Shown here: piece after piece, positions 14,697 to 22,788 of the stretch | Position numbering within the stretch: position 1 is the first letter of the stretch | Layout of the letters: the number at the start of each line of letters is the position of its first letter | Assembly: GCF_001612765.1 (NCBI RefSeq) | Contig: NZ_BDBB01000057.1 | Coordinates: 1 to 42,495 of the forward strand | DNA: 42,495 nucleotides | Source of the DNA: Nocardia arthritidis NBRC 100137 | Lineage (GTDB): Bacteria > Actinomycetota > Actinomycetes > Mycobacteriales > Mycobacteriaceae | Direction of reading: 5' to 3' | Notes under the pieces: generated by a model | Told to the model about the DNA's origin: nothing | What the model saw: only the letters and a program-made list of their open reading frames with translations | The model's database searches: none | Position numbers and translations under genes: made by a program

Positions 14697-16640
14697 CTAC
14701 AGCGAAACGGGGTAGGCGGGTTCCTGGATCTCCGGCTTGATCCGGTCCTCGACGAAGATGCCGTGCCACACCATGAACACCAGCAAGGTCCACAGCCTGC
14801 GGCTGTGATCGGCGGTTCCGGCCCGGTGCGAGACCAGCATTTCGCTGATCGCGGCCTTGTTCAGCAGGTGGCCGGTCTGCGACTCGGCGATCTGCTGCTG
14901 CGCCCAGTCGTAGAGCTCGGTGCCGCGCAGCCAGTGCCGCAGCGGGACCGGGAAGCCGAGCTTGGCGCGATGCAGCACATGTGGCGGCACGATGCCCTCC
15001 AGCGCCTGGCGCAGCGCGTACTTGGTGGTCTCCTTGGTGATCTTCTGATCGAACGGCAGCCCCTCGGCCGCCTTCAGCACCTCGGTGTCCAGGAACGGCA
15101 CGCGCAGTTCCAGCGAGTTCGCCATGGTCATCTTGTCGGCCTTGACCAGGATGTCGCCGCGCAGCCAGGTGAACAGATCGAGGTGCTGCATCCGGGCCAC
15201 CGGGTCCCAGCCACGCGACTGGGCGTACAGCGGCGCGGTGACGTCCTGGTGGGTCCACTCCGGCCGGAACTCGCGCAGCACGGCGCGCAGCTGGGCGTCG
15301 CTGAAGCTGCGCGCGTTGCCGTAGTAGCGCTCCTCCAGGGTGAGCGAGCCGCGGTGCAGCAGGCTCTTGCCCCTGGTGCCTTCCGGGATCCGCTCCGACA
15401 GTTTGCCCGCCAGCCTGCGCAGGCTGCGGGGCAGCTTCTCGAATGGCTGCAACGACAGCGGCTCGCGGTAGATGGTGTATCCGCCGAACAACTCGTCGGC
15501 ACCCTCACCGGAGAGCACCACCTTGACGTGCTTGCGCGCCTCCTTGGCGACGAAATACAGCGGGACCAGCGCCGGATCGGCCACCGGGTCGTCGAGGTAC
15601 CAGACGATCTCGGGGATCGCCTGGGCGAACTCCGCGGGGGAGACCACCTTCACCACGTGGCGGGCGCCGATCGCCTCGGCGCTCTCGGCGGCCACGTCCA
15701 CCTCCGAGTAGCCCTCTCGCTCGAACCCGGTGGTGAACGTGATCAGCTTCGGGTTGTGCCGCATGGCCAGCGCGGCGACGGCGGTGGAGTCGATGCCGCC
15801 GGACAGGAACGAGCCGACCGTCACGTCGGCGCGCATGTGCTTGGCGACGGAGTCCTCGAGCGCCGCGGCGATCTCCCGATAGCGCGCCGTCGCCGAACCG
15901 GGGGTGAACGGGCGCACCGGGAACTTCGGGGTGAAATACCGGGTGACGACCGGAGTCGCACCGGGCCGCACGGTGGCGTAGCTGCCGGATTCCAGCCTGC
16001 GCACGTCCTTGTGCAGCGTCTCCGGTTCCGGTACGTATTGCAGCACGGTGTAGTGCTCCAGCGCCCGAGGGTCCAGCGCGTCGCTCAGCTCCAGCGCGGG
16101 CAGCAGCTCCAGCAGGCTCTTCTTCTCGCTGCCGAACGCGGTGCCGCCCGGCCCGGTGGCCAGGAACAGCGGCTTGATGCCGAACGGGTCGCGCGCGAGG
16201 AACAGTTCCTCGGTCTCGGTGTCCCAGATCGCGAACGCGAACATGCCGCGCAGCCGCCGCACCGCCTCGGGGCCCCAGTAGTGGAACGCCGCGACGATGG
16301 CCTCGCTGTCGCCTTCGGTGTGGAACATCGTCCCGTCCGGGAACTCGGCGGCGTGCGCCTCGGCGAGCTCCGCGCGCAGCTCCAGGTAGTTGTAGATCTC
16401 GCCGTTGAAGGTGAGCGCGTAGCGGTCGGGCTGCTCGGGCGGGCCCCAGCGCAGCGGCTGGTGCGAGTGCTCGATGTCGATGATCGACAGGCGGTTGAAG
16501 CCGAAGATCACCTGGTCGTCGTGCCAGGTGCCGCGCTCGTCCGGGCCGCGGTGACGCACACAGTGCAAGGCTTCGTAGACCTGCTCCACCGTGCCAGGTG
16601 CCGCCTCGTCAGATGCCAGGAATCCGAGCAGTCCACACAC
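14697..16640 (-). CDS. asnB: Asparagine synthetase, glutamine-hydrolysing
   Basis: Makes asparagine from aspartate, ATP and glutamine. It has 647 residues, matching the long actinobacterial AsnB type. The N-terminal Ntn amidotransferase starts with the catalytic Cys2 (V/M-CGLLGFLAS) after removal of the initiator, which fixes GTG 16640 as the start despite a longer open frame. Further amidotransferase marks are RHRGPDERG and FNGEIYNYLELR. The synthetase domain has the pyrophosphate loop FLSGGIDSTAVAAL and SGEGADELFGGY. A weak site (GAGG) lies about 12 nt upstream. In M. tuberculosis asnB is likewise next to ctaC. Confidence 0.96.
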   Translation of the reverse strand: MCGLLGFLASDEAAPGTVEQVYEALHCVRHRGPDERGTWHDDQVIFGFNRLSIIDIEHSHQPLRWGPPEQPDRYALTFNGEIYNYLELRAELAEAHAAEFPDGTMFHTEGDSEAIVAAFHYWGPEAVRRLRGMFAFAIWDTETEELFLARDPFGIKPLFLATGPGGTAFGSEKKSLLELLPALELSDALDPRALEHYTVLQYVPEPETLHKDVRRLESGSYATVRPGATPVVTRYFTPKFPVRPFTPGSATARYREIAAALEDSVAKHMRADVTVGSFLSGGIDSTAVAALAMRHNPKLITFTTGFEREGYSEVDVAAESAEAIGARHVVKVVSPAEFAQAIPEIVWYLDDPVADPALVPLYFVAKEARKHVKVVLSGEGADELFGGYTIYREPLSLQPFEKLPRSLRRLAGKLSERIPEGTRGKSLLHRGSLTLEERYYGNARSFSDAQLRAVLREFRPEWTHQDVTAPLYAQSRGWDPVARMQHLDLFTWLRGDILVKADKMTMANSLELRVPFLDTEVLKAAEGLPFDQKITKETTKYALRQALEGIVPPHVLHRAKLGFPVPLRHWLRGTELYDWAQQQIAESQTGHLLNKAAISEMLVSHRAGTADHSRRLWTLLVFMVWHGIFVEDRIKPEIQEPAYPVSL

Positions 16641-17003
16641 GGCGTCGGCAACCTCATTTCTCGCAGTCGGGATACGCGCGCACCGGATGGGGCGCAAGGG
16701 GACGAAATCTAGTGTCCGAGTATGCCGCACCCACGGGATCCGCGCGTCGTGCGCACCACGTCCGGGACGGAATCGCTGGTGACGGTGATCGGTGCGCGCT
16801 CGGTGAGGTGCCGAATCCGACCCGACGACGAACCGGGGGTGTGTTTGGTCTACGCTGCGTAGTACTCAGGTCTCTCTCAGGCGACCCGCGCAACGCGCTG
16901 GCCCGGAGGGTGCCCTGAAACGAGCTTAGGACGTATCGTCGGGGCCTATCGCAGCCCCGAACGATGCACTGTCGGAATGTGTGGCGACCAGGAAGGCGTG
17001 AGC
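16641..17003. promoter_or_regulatory. Divergent asnB/ctaC intergenic region
   Basis: 363 nt without a gene. It holds a 13-bp palindrome CTACGC-T-GCGTAG (16850-16862) that contains a candidate ctaC -10 (TACGCT). Downstream is a hairpin TCGGGGC (16939-16945) / GCCCCGA (16954-16960), about 44 nt before the ctaC start. A transcript from TACGCT would have a leader of about 145 nt carrying this hairpin. Nothing else recognised. Confidence 0.4.
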
Positions 17004-18095
17004 GTGGCGCACAAGGCGAGCGAAGAGATCGGGGCACGACCCGCCCGGGGTCTGCAGGGCCGCATCCTTCGGCGGGCCGGGCTGGCGGTGTCCTTGGGGA
17101 TCACCGCGCTGCTCGTCTCGGGCTGCTCGATCGACAATGTTTGGCTGCGGTTCGGCTGGCCGTCGGGTATCACGCCGCAGGCCACCCGGATGCGGGAATT
17201 GTGGACCTGGTCGGTCATCGCCGCGCTGGCGATGGGCGTGCTGGTCTGGGGCCTGACCTTCTGGACCGTCGCGTTCCACCGCAAGAAGGCGGACTCGCCG
17301 GAGTTCCCGCGCCAAACCGGCTACAACGTGCCGCTGGAGCTGACCTACACGGCGATCCCGTTCGTGATCATCGCCGTGCTGTTCTACTTCACCGTGGTCG
17401 TGCAGAACTACGTGCACGAGAAGGTGGCCGACCCCGATGTCACGGTCGACGTCACCGCCTTCCAGTGGAACTGGAAGTTCGGTTACCGCGAAGTCGACTT
17501 CAAGGACGGCTACAAGTTCGACGGTATCGACACCGCGCGTGAGACGGCGAACCAGGAACAGCTCGAGCAGTACGAGGAGCGGACCAAGGACGGCCACCCG
17601 CAGCCGGGCCCGGTGCACGGCAAGCCGGAGAACGACATCCTGTCCTACCTGCACTACGACAAGGTCGAGACGATCGGCTCGAGCAACGAGATCCCGGTGC
17701 TGGTGCTGCCGACCGGCAAGGTCATCGAGTTCCAGCTCGCCGCCGCCGACGTGATCCACGCCTTCTGGGTGCCGGAGTTCCTGTTCAAGCGCGACGTGAT
17801 GCCCAACCCGAAGGAAAACAACTCCGACAACGTCTTCCAGATCTCCGAGATCGAGAAGGAAGGCGCGTTCGTCGGCCGCTGCGCCGAGATGTGCGGCACC
17901 TTCCACTCGATGATGAACTTCGAGGTCCGCGCGGTCACGCCGGAGAAGTTCACCAAGTACCTGGACGCGCGCCAGGCGGGCAAGACCAACGCCGAGGCGT
18001 TGGAAGCCATCGGTGAGTCTCCCGTCGCCACGTCCACCACGCCGTTCAACACCAGGCGCGACACCAAGAGCGCGGCCTCGGCCGAGAGCAAGTGA
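17004..18095 (+). CDS. ctaC: Cytochrome c oxidase subunit II (aa3)
   Basis: CuA-bearing subunit of the terminal oxidase in the actinobacterial bcc-aa3 supercomplex. It has 363 residues. The N-terminal signal has a lipobox LLVSGC (C41 becomes the lipidated first residue). Two membrane helices follow (about 68-88 and 112-135), then the periplasmic cupredoxin domain. The CuA site is CAEMCGTFHSMM with C293, E295, C297, H301 and M304; an earlier His lies in DVIHAFWVPEF. GTG 17004 is chosen because AGGAAGG (16990-16996) lies 7 nt upstream; an ATG at 16977 is less well placed. A charged insert (about 170-215, EQLEQYEERTKDGHPQPG) is typical of actinobacterial CtaC. ctaF follows after 14 nt. Confidence 0.96.
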   Translation: MAHKASEEIGARPARGLQGRILRRAGLAVSLGITALLVSGCSIDNVWLRFGWPSGITPQATRMRELWTWSVIAALAMGVLVWGLTFWTVAFHRKKADSPEFPRQTGYNVPLELTYTAIPFVIIAVLFYFTVVVQNYVHEKVADPDVTVDVTAFQWNWKFGYREVDFKDGYKFDGIDTARETANQEQLEQYEERTKDGHPQPGPVHGKPENDILSYLHYDKVETIGSSNEIPVLVLPTGKVIEFQLAAADVIHAFWVPEFLFKRDVMPNPKENNSDNVFQISEIEKEGAFVGRCAEMCGTFHSMMNFEVRAVTPEKFTKYLDARQAGKTNAEALEAIGESPVATSTTPFNTRRDTKSAASAESK

Positions 18096-18109
18096 GGATT
18101 TGATCTGAC

Positions 18110-18526
18110 ATGAAGATCGAAGCGCGGATTTTCGAACTGCTGACGGTGTTCTTCGTCATCATCGCCTGTGTCTACGGCTTCTTCACCGGTCAGTCGCGCA
18201 CCGGCGTGGAGTGGGCCGGCACTACCGCCATGGTGCTGACCGCGGGCCTGTCGCTGATCATCGGCACCTACTTCCGGTTCGTCGCCCGTCGTCTCGACCT
18301 GCGCCCCGAGGACTACGAGGACGCCGAGATCGTGGATGGCGCCGGCGACCTGGGCTTCTTCTCACCCGGCAGCTTCTGGCCGATCACCCTGGCCGCGGCC
18401 GGTTCGGTGACCGCCCTAGGCCTGGCGTTCTTCCAGTTCTGGCTGATCGGCATCGGCGTCGTCTGCGTGCTGGCGGCCGCCGCCGGTCTGGTGTTCGAGT
18501 ACTACCTCGGGCCGGAGAAGCACTGA
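18110..18526 (+). CDS. ctaF: Cytochrome c oxidase subunit IV, actinobacterial type
   Basis: Small accessory subunit of the aa3 oxidase. It has 138 residues and four hydrophobic helices: LLTVFFVIIACVYGFF, AGTTAMVLTAGLSLIIGTYF, PITLAAAGSVTALGLAFF and WLIGIGVVCVLAAAAGLVF. The FRFVARRLDLRPEDYEDAEI loop between helices 2 and 3 is characteristic. The ATG at 18110 follows GAGGA by about 10 nt and lies 14 nt after ctaC, so they form one operon. A hairpin terminator with a T tract follows. Confidence 0.93.
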   Translation: MKIEARIFELLTVFFVIIACVYGFFTGQSRTGVEWAGTTAMVLTAGLSLIIGTYFRFVARRLDLRPEDYEDAEIVDGAGDLGFFSPGSFWPITLAAAGSVTALGLAFFQFWLIGIGVVCVLAAAAGLVFEYYLGPEKH

Positions 18527-18571
18527 CCTGAAGTTCTATCGAAACGGCCCCACCGGCCCGGCCGGTTCACG

Positions 18572-18622
18572 CGGTCGTCGCAACACTCTCGATGTGAGGG
18601 GTTGCGGCGACCGTGTCGTTTT
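18572..18622 (+). terminator. Rho-independent terminator after ctaF
   Basis: Stem CGGTCGTCGCAAC (18572-18584) with GTTGCGGCGACCG (18601-18613): 13 pairs, one of them G-T. The loop is 16 nt, and TGTCGTTTT follows. It is one of the few hairpins here with a real T run. Confidence 0.75.
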
Positions 18623-18756
18623 CGGTGGATGTGGAGTGTTTCGGTGATCAGCTTGTAGTCTCCGAACGCATTCGCCATCCGCAACGCCCGGAAACCTGGC
18701 TCCGCGAGTACGCCCCAGGGGTTCGCCGCTCTGATCGGGTGTGATGACGTCAACAT
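18620..18756 (-). pseudogene. Possible remnant of an unidentified coding sequence
   Basis: Within the 312-nt gap 18527-18838 the minus strand keeps an open frame from 18756 whose product (ANPWGVLAEPGFRALRMANA, then FGDYKLITETLHIHRKRHGR) has balanced, protein-like composition. Its C-terminal part runs into the ctaF terminator, so the frame cannot be an intact gene. The stretch is less GC-rich than its surroundings. No family is recognised; a decayed mobile-element or transferred gene is possible, chance is not excluded. Confidence 0.22.
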
Positions 18757-18838
18757 ATACCGATGAACAGGCCGTGTCCGACCAGGCGGCGATCGAACCT
18801 TGGAAGCGGGTGAGATTTCGATGCGGGCCCCCGCCGAT

Positions 18839-20116
18839 CTACTCCGCCTCGTACCGCAGCGCGTTCTCCGAGCGGCAGATCTCCTCGATGCCGGAGACGA
18901 TGTCGCGCAGCAGTTCCGAGGGCAGTGCGGCGGGGCGCAGGCGGCAGGTGAAGGTGATCAGGCCGTGGTCTTCGGGGGGCAGGCCGCGGGCGGCGGATTC
19001 CGTGCGCAGGTAGCGCGAGCGCACGCCGTAGGTCATCGCTGAGATGACGGTGAAGCAGCCGGTGCGTTCCCGATGGCCCGAGAACAGGTCGTGCAGGCGG
19101 TAGAACACCGACGCATAGCTCGACAGGGGCGCGAAAACGCCCACCCGGTAGGCGGGACCACGCTCGGACGAACTGAGCGCTGTATCGGCCAGATACTCGG
19201 CATCGCGCAGGGTCTGTACTTTCGGCGCGAACAGTACCGCGCCCGCGGCCGCGTTGCGCACCGGCATGCCCGCCTTGCCGGGCGCGGCCGAGGCGATGGC
19301 GCCCAGCGATTTCCGTGCCCGCGACCCGACCTCGCGCCGGGCACGCAGTCCCCGGGTGGGCGCGGTGGGGTACAGGCTCGACCACTGCCCGAAACGCACG
19401 GTGCCCAGTTGCACGTGGCCGGTGCCGACCGGACGCGCCACCTTCAGCGGCGCGGTGTCGACCCAGCGGCCGACCTGCAGTTCGGCGTTGCCGGGCCGCG
19501 TGATCTCGGCGTAGGCGTGCTCGACGAAGGAATCGAAGTCGAGGAACCGGTCGGCGTCGGTGGTCAGCCAGGTGCGCTCCTTGTCGATCTCGATGGCGTC
19601 CAGAGTGAGCGCGGTGATGATGCCCGCGCGACCGCCCGCGCCGAGGATGCGCTGGAATCGCTCGGTGTGGTGGGTGCGCCCGCAGGTACCGATACGCCCG
19701 TCGGTGTCCACGTACTCCAGATCGACGATCTGGTCGATGAACAGGCCGTGCTTGTGCGAGGCCGCGCTGACGCCGCCGACCGAGGCGAAGCCGCCCGCGG
19801 TGATGTCGCGGTGGTCGCCGACGATCGGCAGGCCGAGGCCGTGGGCGCCGAGCCTGCGGTCGATGTCGGACAATTTGGCGCCCGCCTGCACCCGGACGGT
19901 GCGCCTGCCCAGGTTGATGTCCAGCACCTGGTTCATCCGGCGCAGCGACACCACGGTCGGCTGGGCGGGTAGCGTGAGCCCCTCGTCCAGCAGCTCGCCG
20001 CCGCGGACCATCAGCCGTTCCGTTCGCCCGCGTGAATCCCGCACCGTGCGAACGACATCGGCGGTATCGCGGGGGAGGTATTCCTCGGCGTTGGAGACAG
20101 TTTGCGGCGTGCTCAT
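18839..20116 (-). CDS. FAD-binding oxidoreductase (PCMH/VAO-type)
   Basis: A 425-residue flavin-linked oxidase/dehydrogenase of unknown substrate. The N-terminal FAD domain shows VRVQAGAKLSDIDRRL, LGLPIVGDHRDITAGGFASV and GGVSAASHKHGLFIDQIVDL (about residues 75-130), the usual pyrophosphate-binding region of this fold, followed by LGAGGRAGIITALTL. The C-terminal half is a substrate domain I cannot place. ATG 20116 is chosen because TAGCTT ends 7 nt upstream (leaderless); the open frame continues 35 codons upstream but overlaps the next gene and lacks coding character. It converges on ctaF across the terminator. Confidence 0.85.
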   Translation of the reverse strand: MSTPQTVSNAEEYLPRDTADVVRTVRDSRGRTERLMVRGGELLDEGLTLPAQPTVVSLRRMNQVLDINLGRRTVRVQAGAKLSDIDRRLGAHGLGLPIVGDHRDITAGGFASVGGVSAASHKHGLFIDQIVDLEYVDTDGRIGTCGRTHHTERFQRILGAGGRAGIITALTLDAIEIDKERTWLTTDADRFLDFDSFVEHAYAEITRPGNAELQVGRWVDTAPLKVARPVGTGHVQLGTVRFGQWSSLYPTAPTRGLRARREVGSRARKSLGAIASAAPGKAGMPVRNAAAGAVLFAPKVQTLRDAEYLADTALSSSERGPAYRVGVFAPLSSYASVFYRLHDLFSGHRERTGCFTVISAMTYGVRSRYLRTESAARGLPPEDHGLITFTCRLRPAALPSELLRDIVSGIEEICRSENALRYEAE

Positions 20117-20123
20117 GGCCCAA

Positions 20124-20129
20124 AAGCTA
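20124..20129 (-). promoter_or_regulatory. Leaderless -10 element of the FAD oxidoreductase gene (TAGCTT)
   Basis: TAGCTT on the minus strand ends 7 nt before the ATG at 20116, in the gap after the phosphatase gene. Confidence 0.6.
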
Positions 20130-20168
20130 ACCACAGCGCGGCCCGCCCCGCTTCCCCGAATCCGGGAG

Positions 20169-21734
20169 TCACCGCGACGCGGGCGCAAGGCTCTTGCTGA
20201 ACAGGACGGATCCGGCGGCATCGCACAGGTCGACGGTCAATTCCCTCGACTTACCGTCGATGCGGACCTCGCCGAAATGCTGGAAGGCGTCCAGCGGCGA
20301 GCTGTTCTGCACCGGCGGCGCGTGGACGTAGACCGCCTCTGGGCCGAACGTGCCGTCCAGCTGATTCGGGCCGAACGCGCCCGCGTTGAGCGGACCGGAG
20401 ACGAACTCCCAGAACTCGTCGAAGTCGGTGAAGACCGCGCGCTCGGGCGAATAGCGGTGGGCGGCCGTGTAGTGCACGTCGGCGGTGAGCCAGACGACGT
20501 TCGCCACCTTGTTCGCCCGGATCGACGACAGCACCTGGGCGATCTCGCGTTCCCGGCCCGACGGCGCGCCGCGATCGCCGTTTGCGGGACCTTCGTAGGC
20601 GGTGGTGTTCTTCTGTTCGCCGTCCGGAACGATCACGCCGAGCGGCAGGTCGTTGGCGATGATCTTCCAGGTGGCGGTGGATTCGCGCAGACCGTCGATC
20701 AGCCATTTCGTCTGCGCCGGACCGAGAATGCGGCCGTTCGGCCCGTTGTTGACGTCGTTGGCGTCCTTGTTCGCGCGCATGTCGAGCACGAAGACGTCCA
20801 GCAGCGGTCCATAGGCGATCTTGCGATACAGGCGGCCGTCCACCGCTTCTCTCGGTTCCAGCGGCATCCACTCGTGGAATGCCTGCCAGGAGCGGGTGGC
20901 GAGGGTGTCCATGGCGCGTTCGGTGTAGCCCTTGGACTCGGCGACGAGTCCGCCGGGGTACCAGTTGTTCACCGTCTCGTGGTCGTCCCACTGCACCACC
21001 TGGGCGACCGAACTGTTGAACCGGCGGTAGTTCTCGTCGGTCAGGTTGTAGGCGTAGTTGCCGCGGAACTGATCCAAGGTCTGCGCGACAGCGCTTTTCG
21101 CCTCGCTCACCAGATTGCGCCAGACCCGGCCGTCGGGCAGCGTGACCGATTCCTTCAACGGTCCGTCGGCGTAGATGGAGTCGCCGGAGTGCAGGAACAG
21201 ATGCGGGTCGCGGGCGGCCATCGTGGCGAAGATTCGCATGCCGCCGAGTTCCGGGTTGATGCCGTAGCCCTGACCCGCGACGTCGCCGGACCATTGCAAC
21301 CGGATGTCCGCCGCGGCGGTGGGCGCGGTGCGGAAGACGCCGGTGACCGGTTCGGAGGTTGCGCCGTCCTCGTCGCGCAGCGTCACCCGGTAGTGCACCT
21401 GCCGACCCGGGGGCAGGCCGTTGACCCGCACCCGGCCGGTGCCGTCGGAATCCGGCGTGAGCAGTGGTCCGGTGAAGCGCTTGGTATCGGTGAACGATTC
21501 GGTTGCGGCGGTTTCCACGAGCAATGTGGCGGGGCGATCGGCGCGGGCCCAGATCAGCGCGCCGTCGGTGCGTGGGTCACCCACCGCCACGCCGTGGGTG
21601 AGCACCGGCCGCTGCCGGACCAGCGCCGGGCCGTTGCCCGGCGAGCAGGCCGCCAGCGCAGGGGCCGCCACGAGTCCGAGTGCGCAGGCGCGTAAGACGG
21701 TGCGCCGAGAAGGTTCTGAGGCCGAGCCGCTCAT
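20169..21734 (-). CDS. PhoD-like alkaline phosphatase / phosphodiesterase, Tat-exported
   Basis: Exported metallophosphoesterase of 521 residues. The N-terminus has a twin-arginine signal (SRRTVLRACALGLVAAPALA) ending in a possible lipobox AACS, so it is probably exported folded and perhaps lipid-anchored. A Fn3-like N-terminal domain (VLTHGVAVGDPRTDGALIWA) precedes the PhoD catalytic domain. Metal-binding motifs are seen in LQWSGDVAG, LFLHSGDSIYADG, VVQWDDHETVNNW and WLTADVHYTAAHRYSP. ATG 21734 is chosen; a TTG six codons upstream is the alternative. Roles in phosphate scavenging or teichoic-acid/phospholipid turnover are known for the family; the substrate here is unknown, and no PHO-box-like element was identified. 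Confidence 0.92.
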   Translation of the reverse strand: MSGSASEPSRRTVLRACALGLVAAPALAACSPGNGPALVRQRPVLTHGVAVGDPRTDGALIWARADRPATLLVETAATESFTDTKRFTGPLLTPDSDGTGRVRVNGLPPGRQVHYRVTLRDEDGATSEPVTGVFRTAPTAAADIRLQWSGDVAGQGYGINPELGGMRIFATMAARDPHLFLHSGDSIYADGPLKESVTLPDGRVWRNLVSEAKSAVAQTLDQFRGNYAYNLTDENYRRFNSSVAQVVQWDDHETVNNWYPGGLVAESKGYTERAMDTLATRSWQAFHEWMPLEPREAVDGRLYRKIAYGPLLDVFVLDMRANKDANDVNNGPNGRILGPAQTKWLIDGLRESTATWKIIANDLPLGVIVPDGEQKNTTAYEGPANGDRGAPSGREREIAQVLSSIRANKVANVVWLTADVHYTAAHRYSPERAVFTDFDEFWEFVSGPLNAGAFGPNQLDGTFGPEAVYVHAPPVQNSSPLDAFQHFGEVRIDGKSRELTVDLCDAAGSVLFSKSLAPASR

Positions 21735-21808
21735 GAGGAAACTCTGGCGCAATTACGTCAACGTCACATGAACTCGCCGGGTCCGCGCGGCCAACAGGCA
21801 ACGGGACC

Positions 21809-22573
21809 TCAGTGCGCGAGTCGCTCCAGCCGGTGGTGCAGCTCGCCCGCCCAGTCGACGCCGTCCAGGTGCTGGTAGTCCACCCAGAGCGCGTCGAAGA
21901 CGTCGCGACCCTCGGAGATCCATCCGCCGCGCTTGTCCGCCTCCAGGACCACACTCATGCCGGTCTCGGTCGGGACGAAAGTCACCTCGAGCTGGTTCAG
22001 GCGCGGGTAGCGCGGCGAACCGGCGAACTCGATCTCCTGGTAGAACGGCAGCGTCTGAGGTGTGTTGTGCACCCGCCCCGATTCCACGTCCGCGCTGCGC
22101 AGGTGGAATCCCAGGCGCTCCACCGCCTCCAGCAGCACATGCTGGGCGGGCAACGCGCCGACACCGATCGGGTCGGTATCGGCGGCGTCCACCGCGCCGT
22201 GGATCTCCACGACCGTGCGCAGCGACACCACCGTGCCGGGCAGGTGCCTGCCGTTGTAGAACGTGATCGGCGTTTCCATCGGCGCGCGGGCCGCGAAGCG
22301 GAACTCCGGCACCGCACCCACGGGCAGATGCAACGGCCCGTGCACCCCGGTACGGCCGAACGCGATATCGCGCAGGCCTTCGTGATCCTCGTACTCCTGC
22401 TCGGCCCTGGTCACGAACTCGACCGCCACCTGAGCGATTTCCTGCGCGACCGCCCCACCCCGCAACCGGATCACACCCTCGACCGTGCCCCCGGGCTGCA
22501 CACCCGGCGTGAACAACTCGGTCTCCACCTCGGCCCCACCGACCCCGGCCGCCGCCAGCAACTTCTTGAACAT
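21809..22573 (-). CDS. Spo0M-like (arrestin-fold) protein
   Basis: A 254-residue cytosolic protein of the SpoOM family. Marks are the N-terminal FKKLLAAAGVGGAEVETEL, PGGTVEGVIRLRGG, FYNGRHLPGTVVSLRT and the C-terminal AGELHHRLERLAH. In Bacillus, Spo0M affects sporulation and cell division; in non-sporulating actinobacteria its role is unclear. ATG 22573 follows AGGAGA by about 10 nt; the frame extends seven codons upstream. It lies 74 nt before the PhoD gene on the same strand and is divergent from the EamA transporter. Confidence 0.85.
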   Translation of the reverse strand: MFKKLLAAAGVGGAEVETELFTPGVQPGGTVEGVIRLRGGAVAQEIAQVAVEFVTRAEQEYEDHEGLRDIAFGRTGVHGPLHLPVGAVPEFRFAARAPMETPITFYNGRHLPGTVVSLRTVVEIHGAVDAADTDPIGVGALPAQHVLLEAVERLGFHLRSADVESGRVHNTPQTLPFYQEIEFAGSPRYPRLNQLEVTFVPTETGMSVVLEADKRGGWISEGRDVFDALWVDYQHLDGVDWAGELHHRLERLAH

Positions 22574-22762
22574 GCTCCGCAGTCTCCTCGCCACTGCTGA
22601 AGAAGACCTTGGCGTTTGCTTGCGTTGTGGGCAACCTCACCGCACACCTCGCGGGTTGCCTCTGTCCGCCCACCGTAACGTAATCGAACTTGGAATACTC
22701 GATGGCGCAGCACATTCCGGCACTCGACGTCGCTGCAGTCTCGGAGTCATGAGGCACCCAAG

Positions 22763-22783
22763 CCCCCTGACTCCAAAAGGGGG
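22763..22783 (+). promoter_or_regulatory. Hairpin that pairs with the ribosome binding site of the EamA gene
   Basis: CCCCCT (22763-22768) pairs with AGGGGG (22778-22783) around a 9-nt loop. The right arm is the Shine-Dalgarno AAGGGGG, 5 nt before the ATG at 22789, so folding would hide the ribosome binding site. Confidence 0.5.
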
Positions 22784-22788
22784 TGGGA

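Noticed and set aside
14259..16712. 817-codon plus-strand open frame opposite asnB
   Set aside because: asnB on the minus strand has all catalytic motifs; the frame is a shadow.
20117..20221. 35-codon N-terminal extension of the FAD oxidoreductase
   Set aside because: It overlaps the phosphatase gene, is not coding-like, and a leaderless -10 box fixes the start at 20116.
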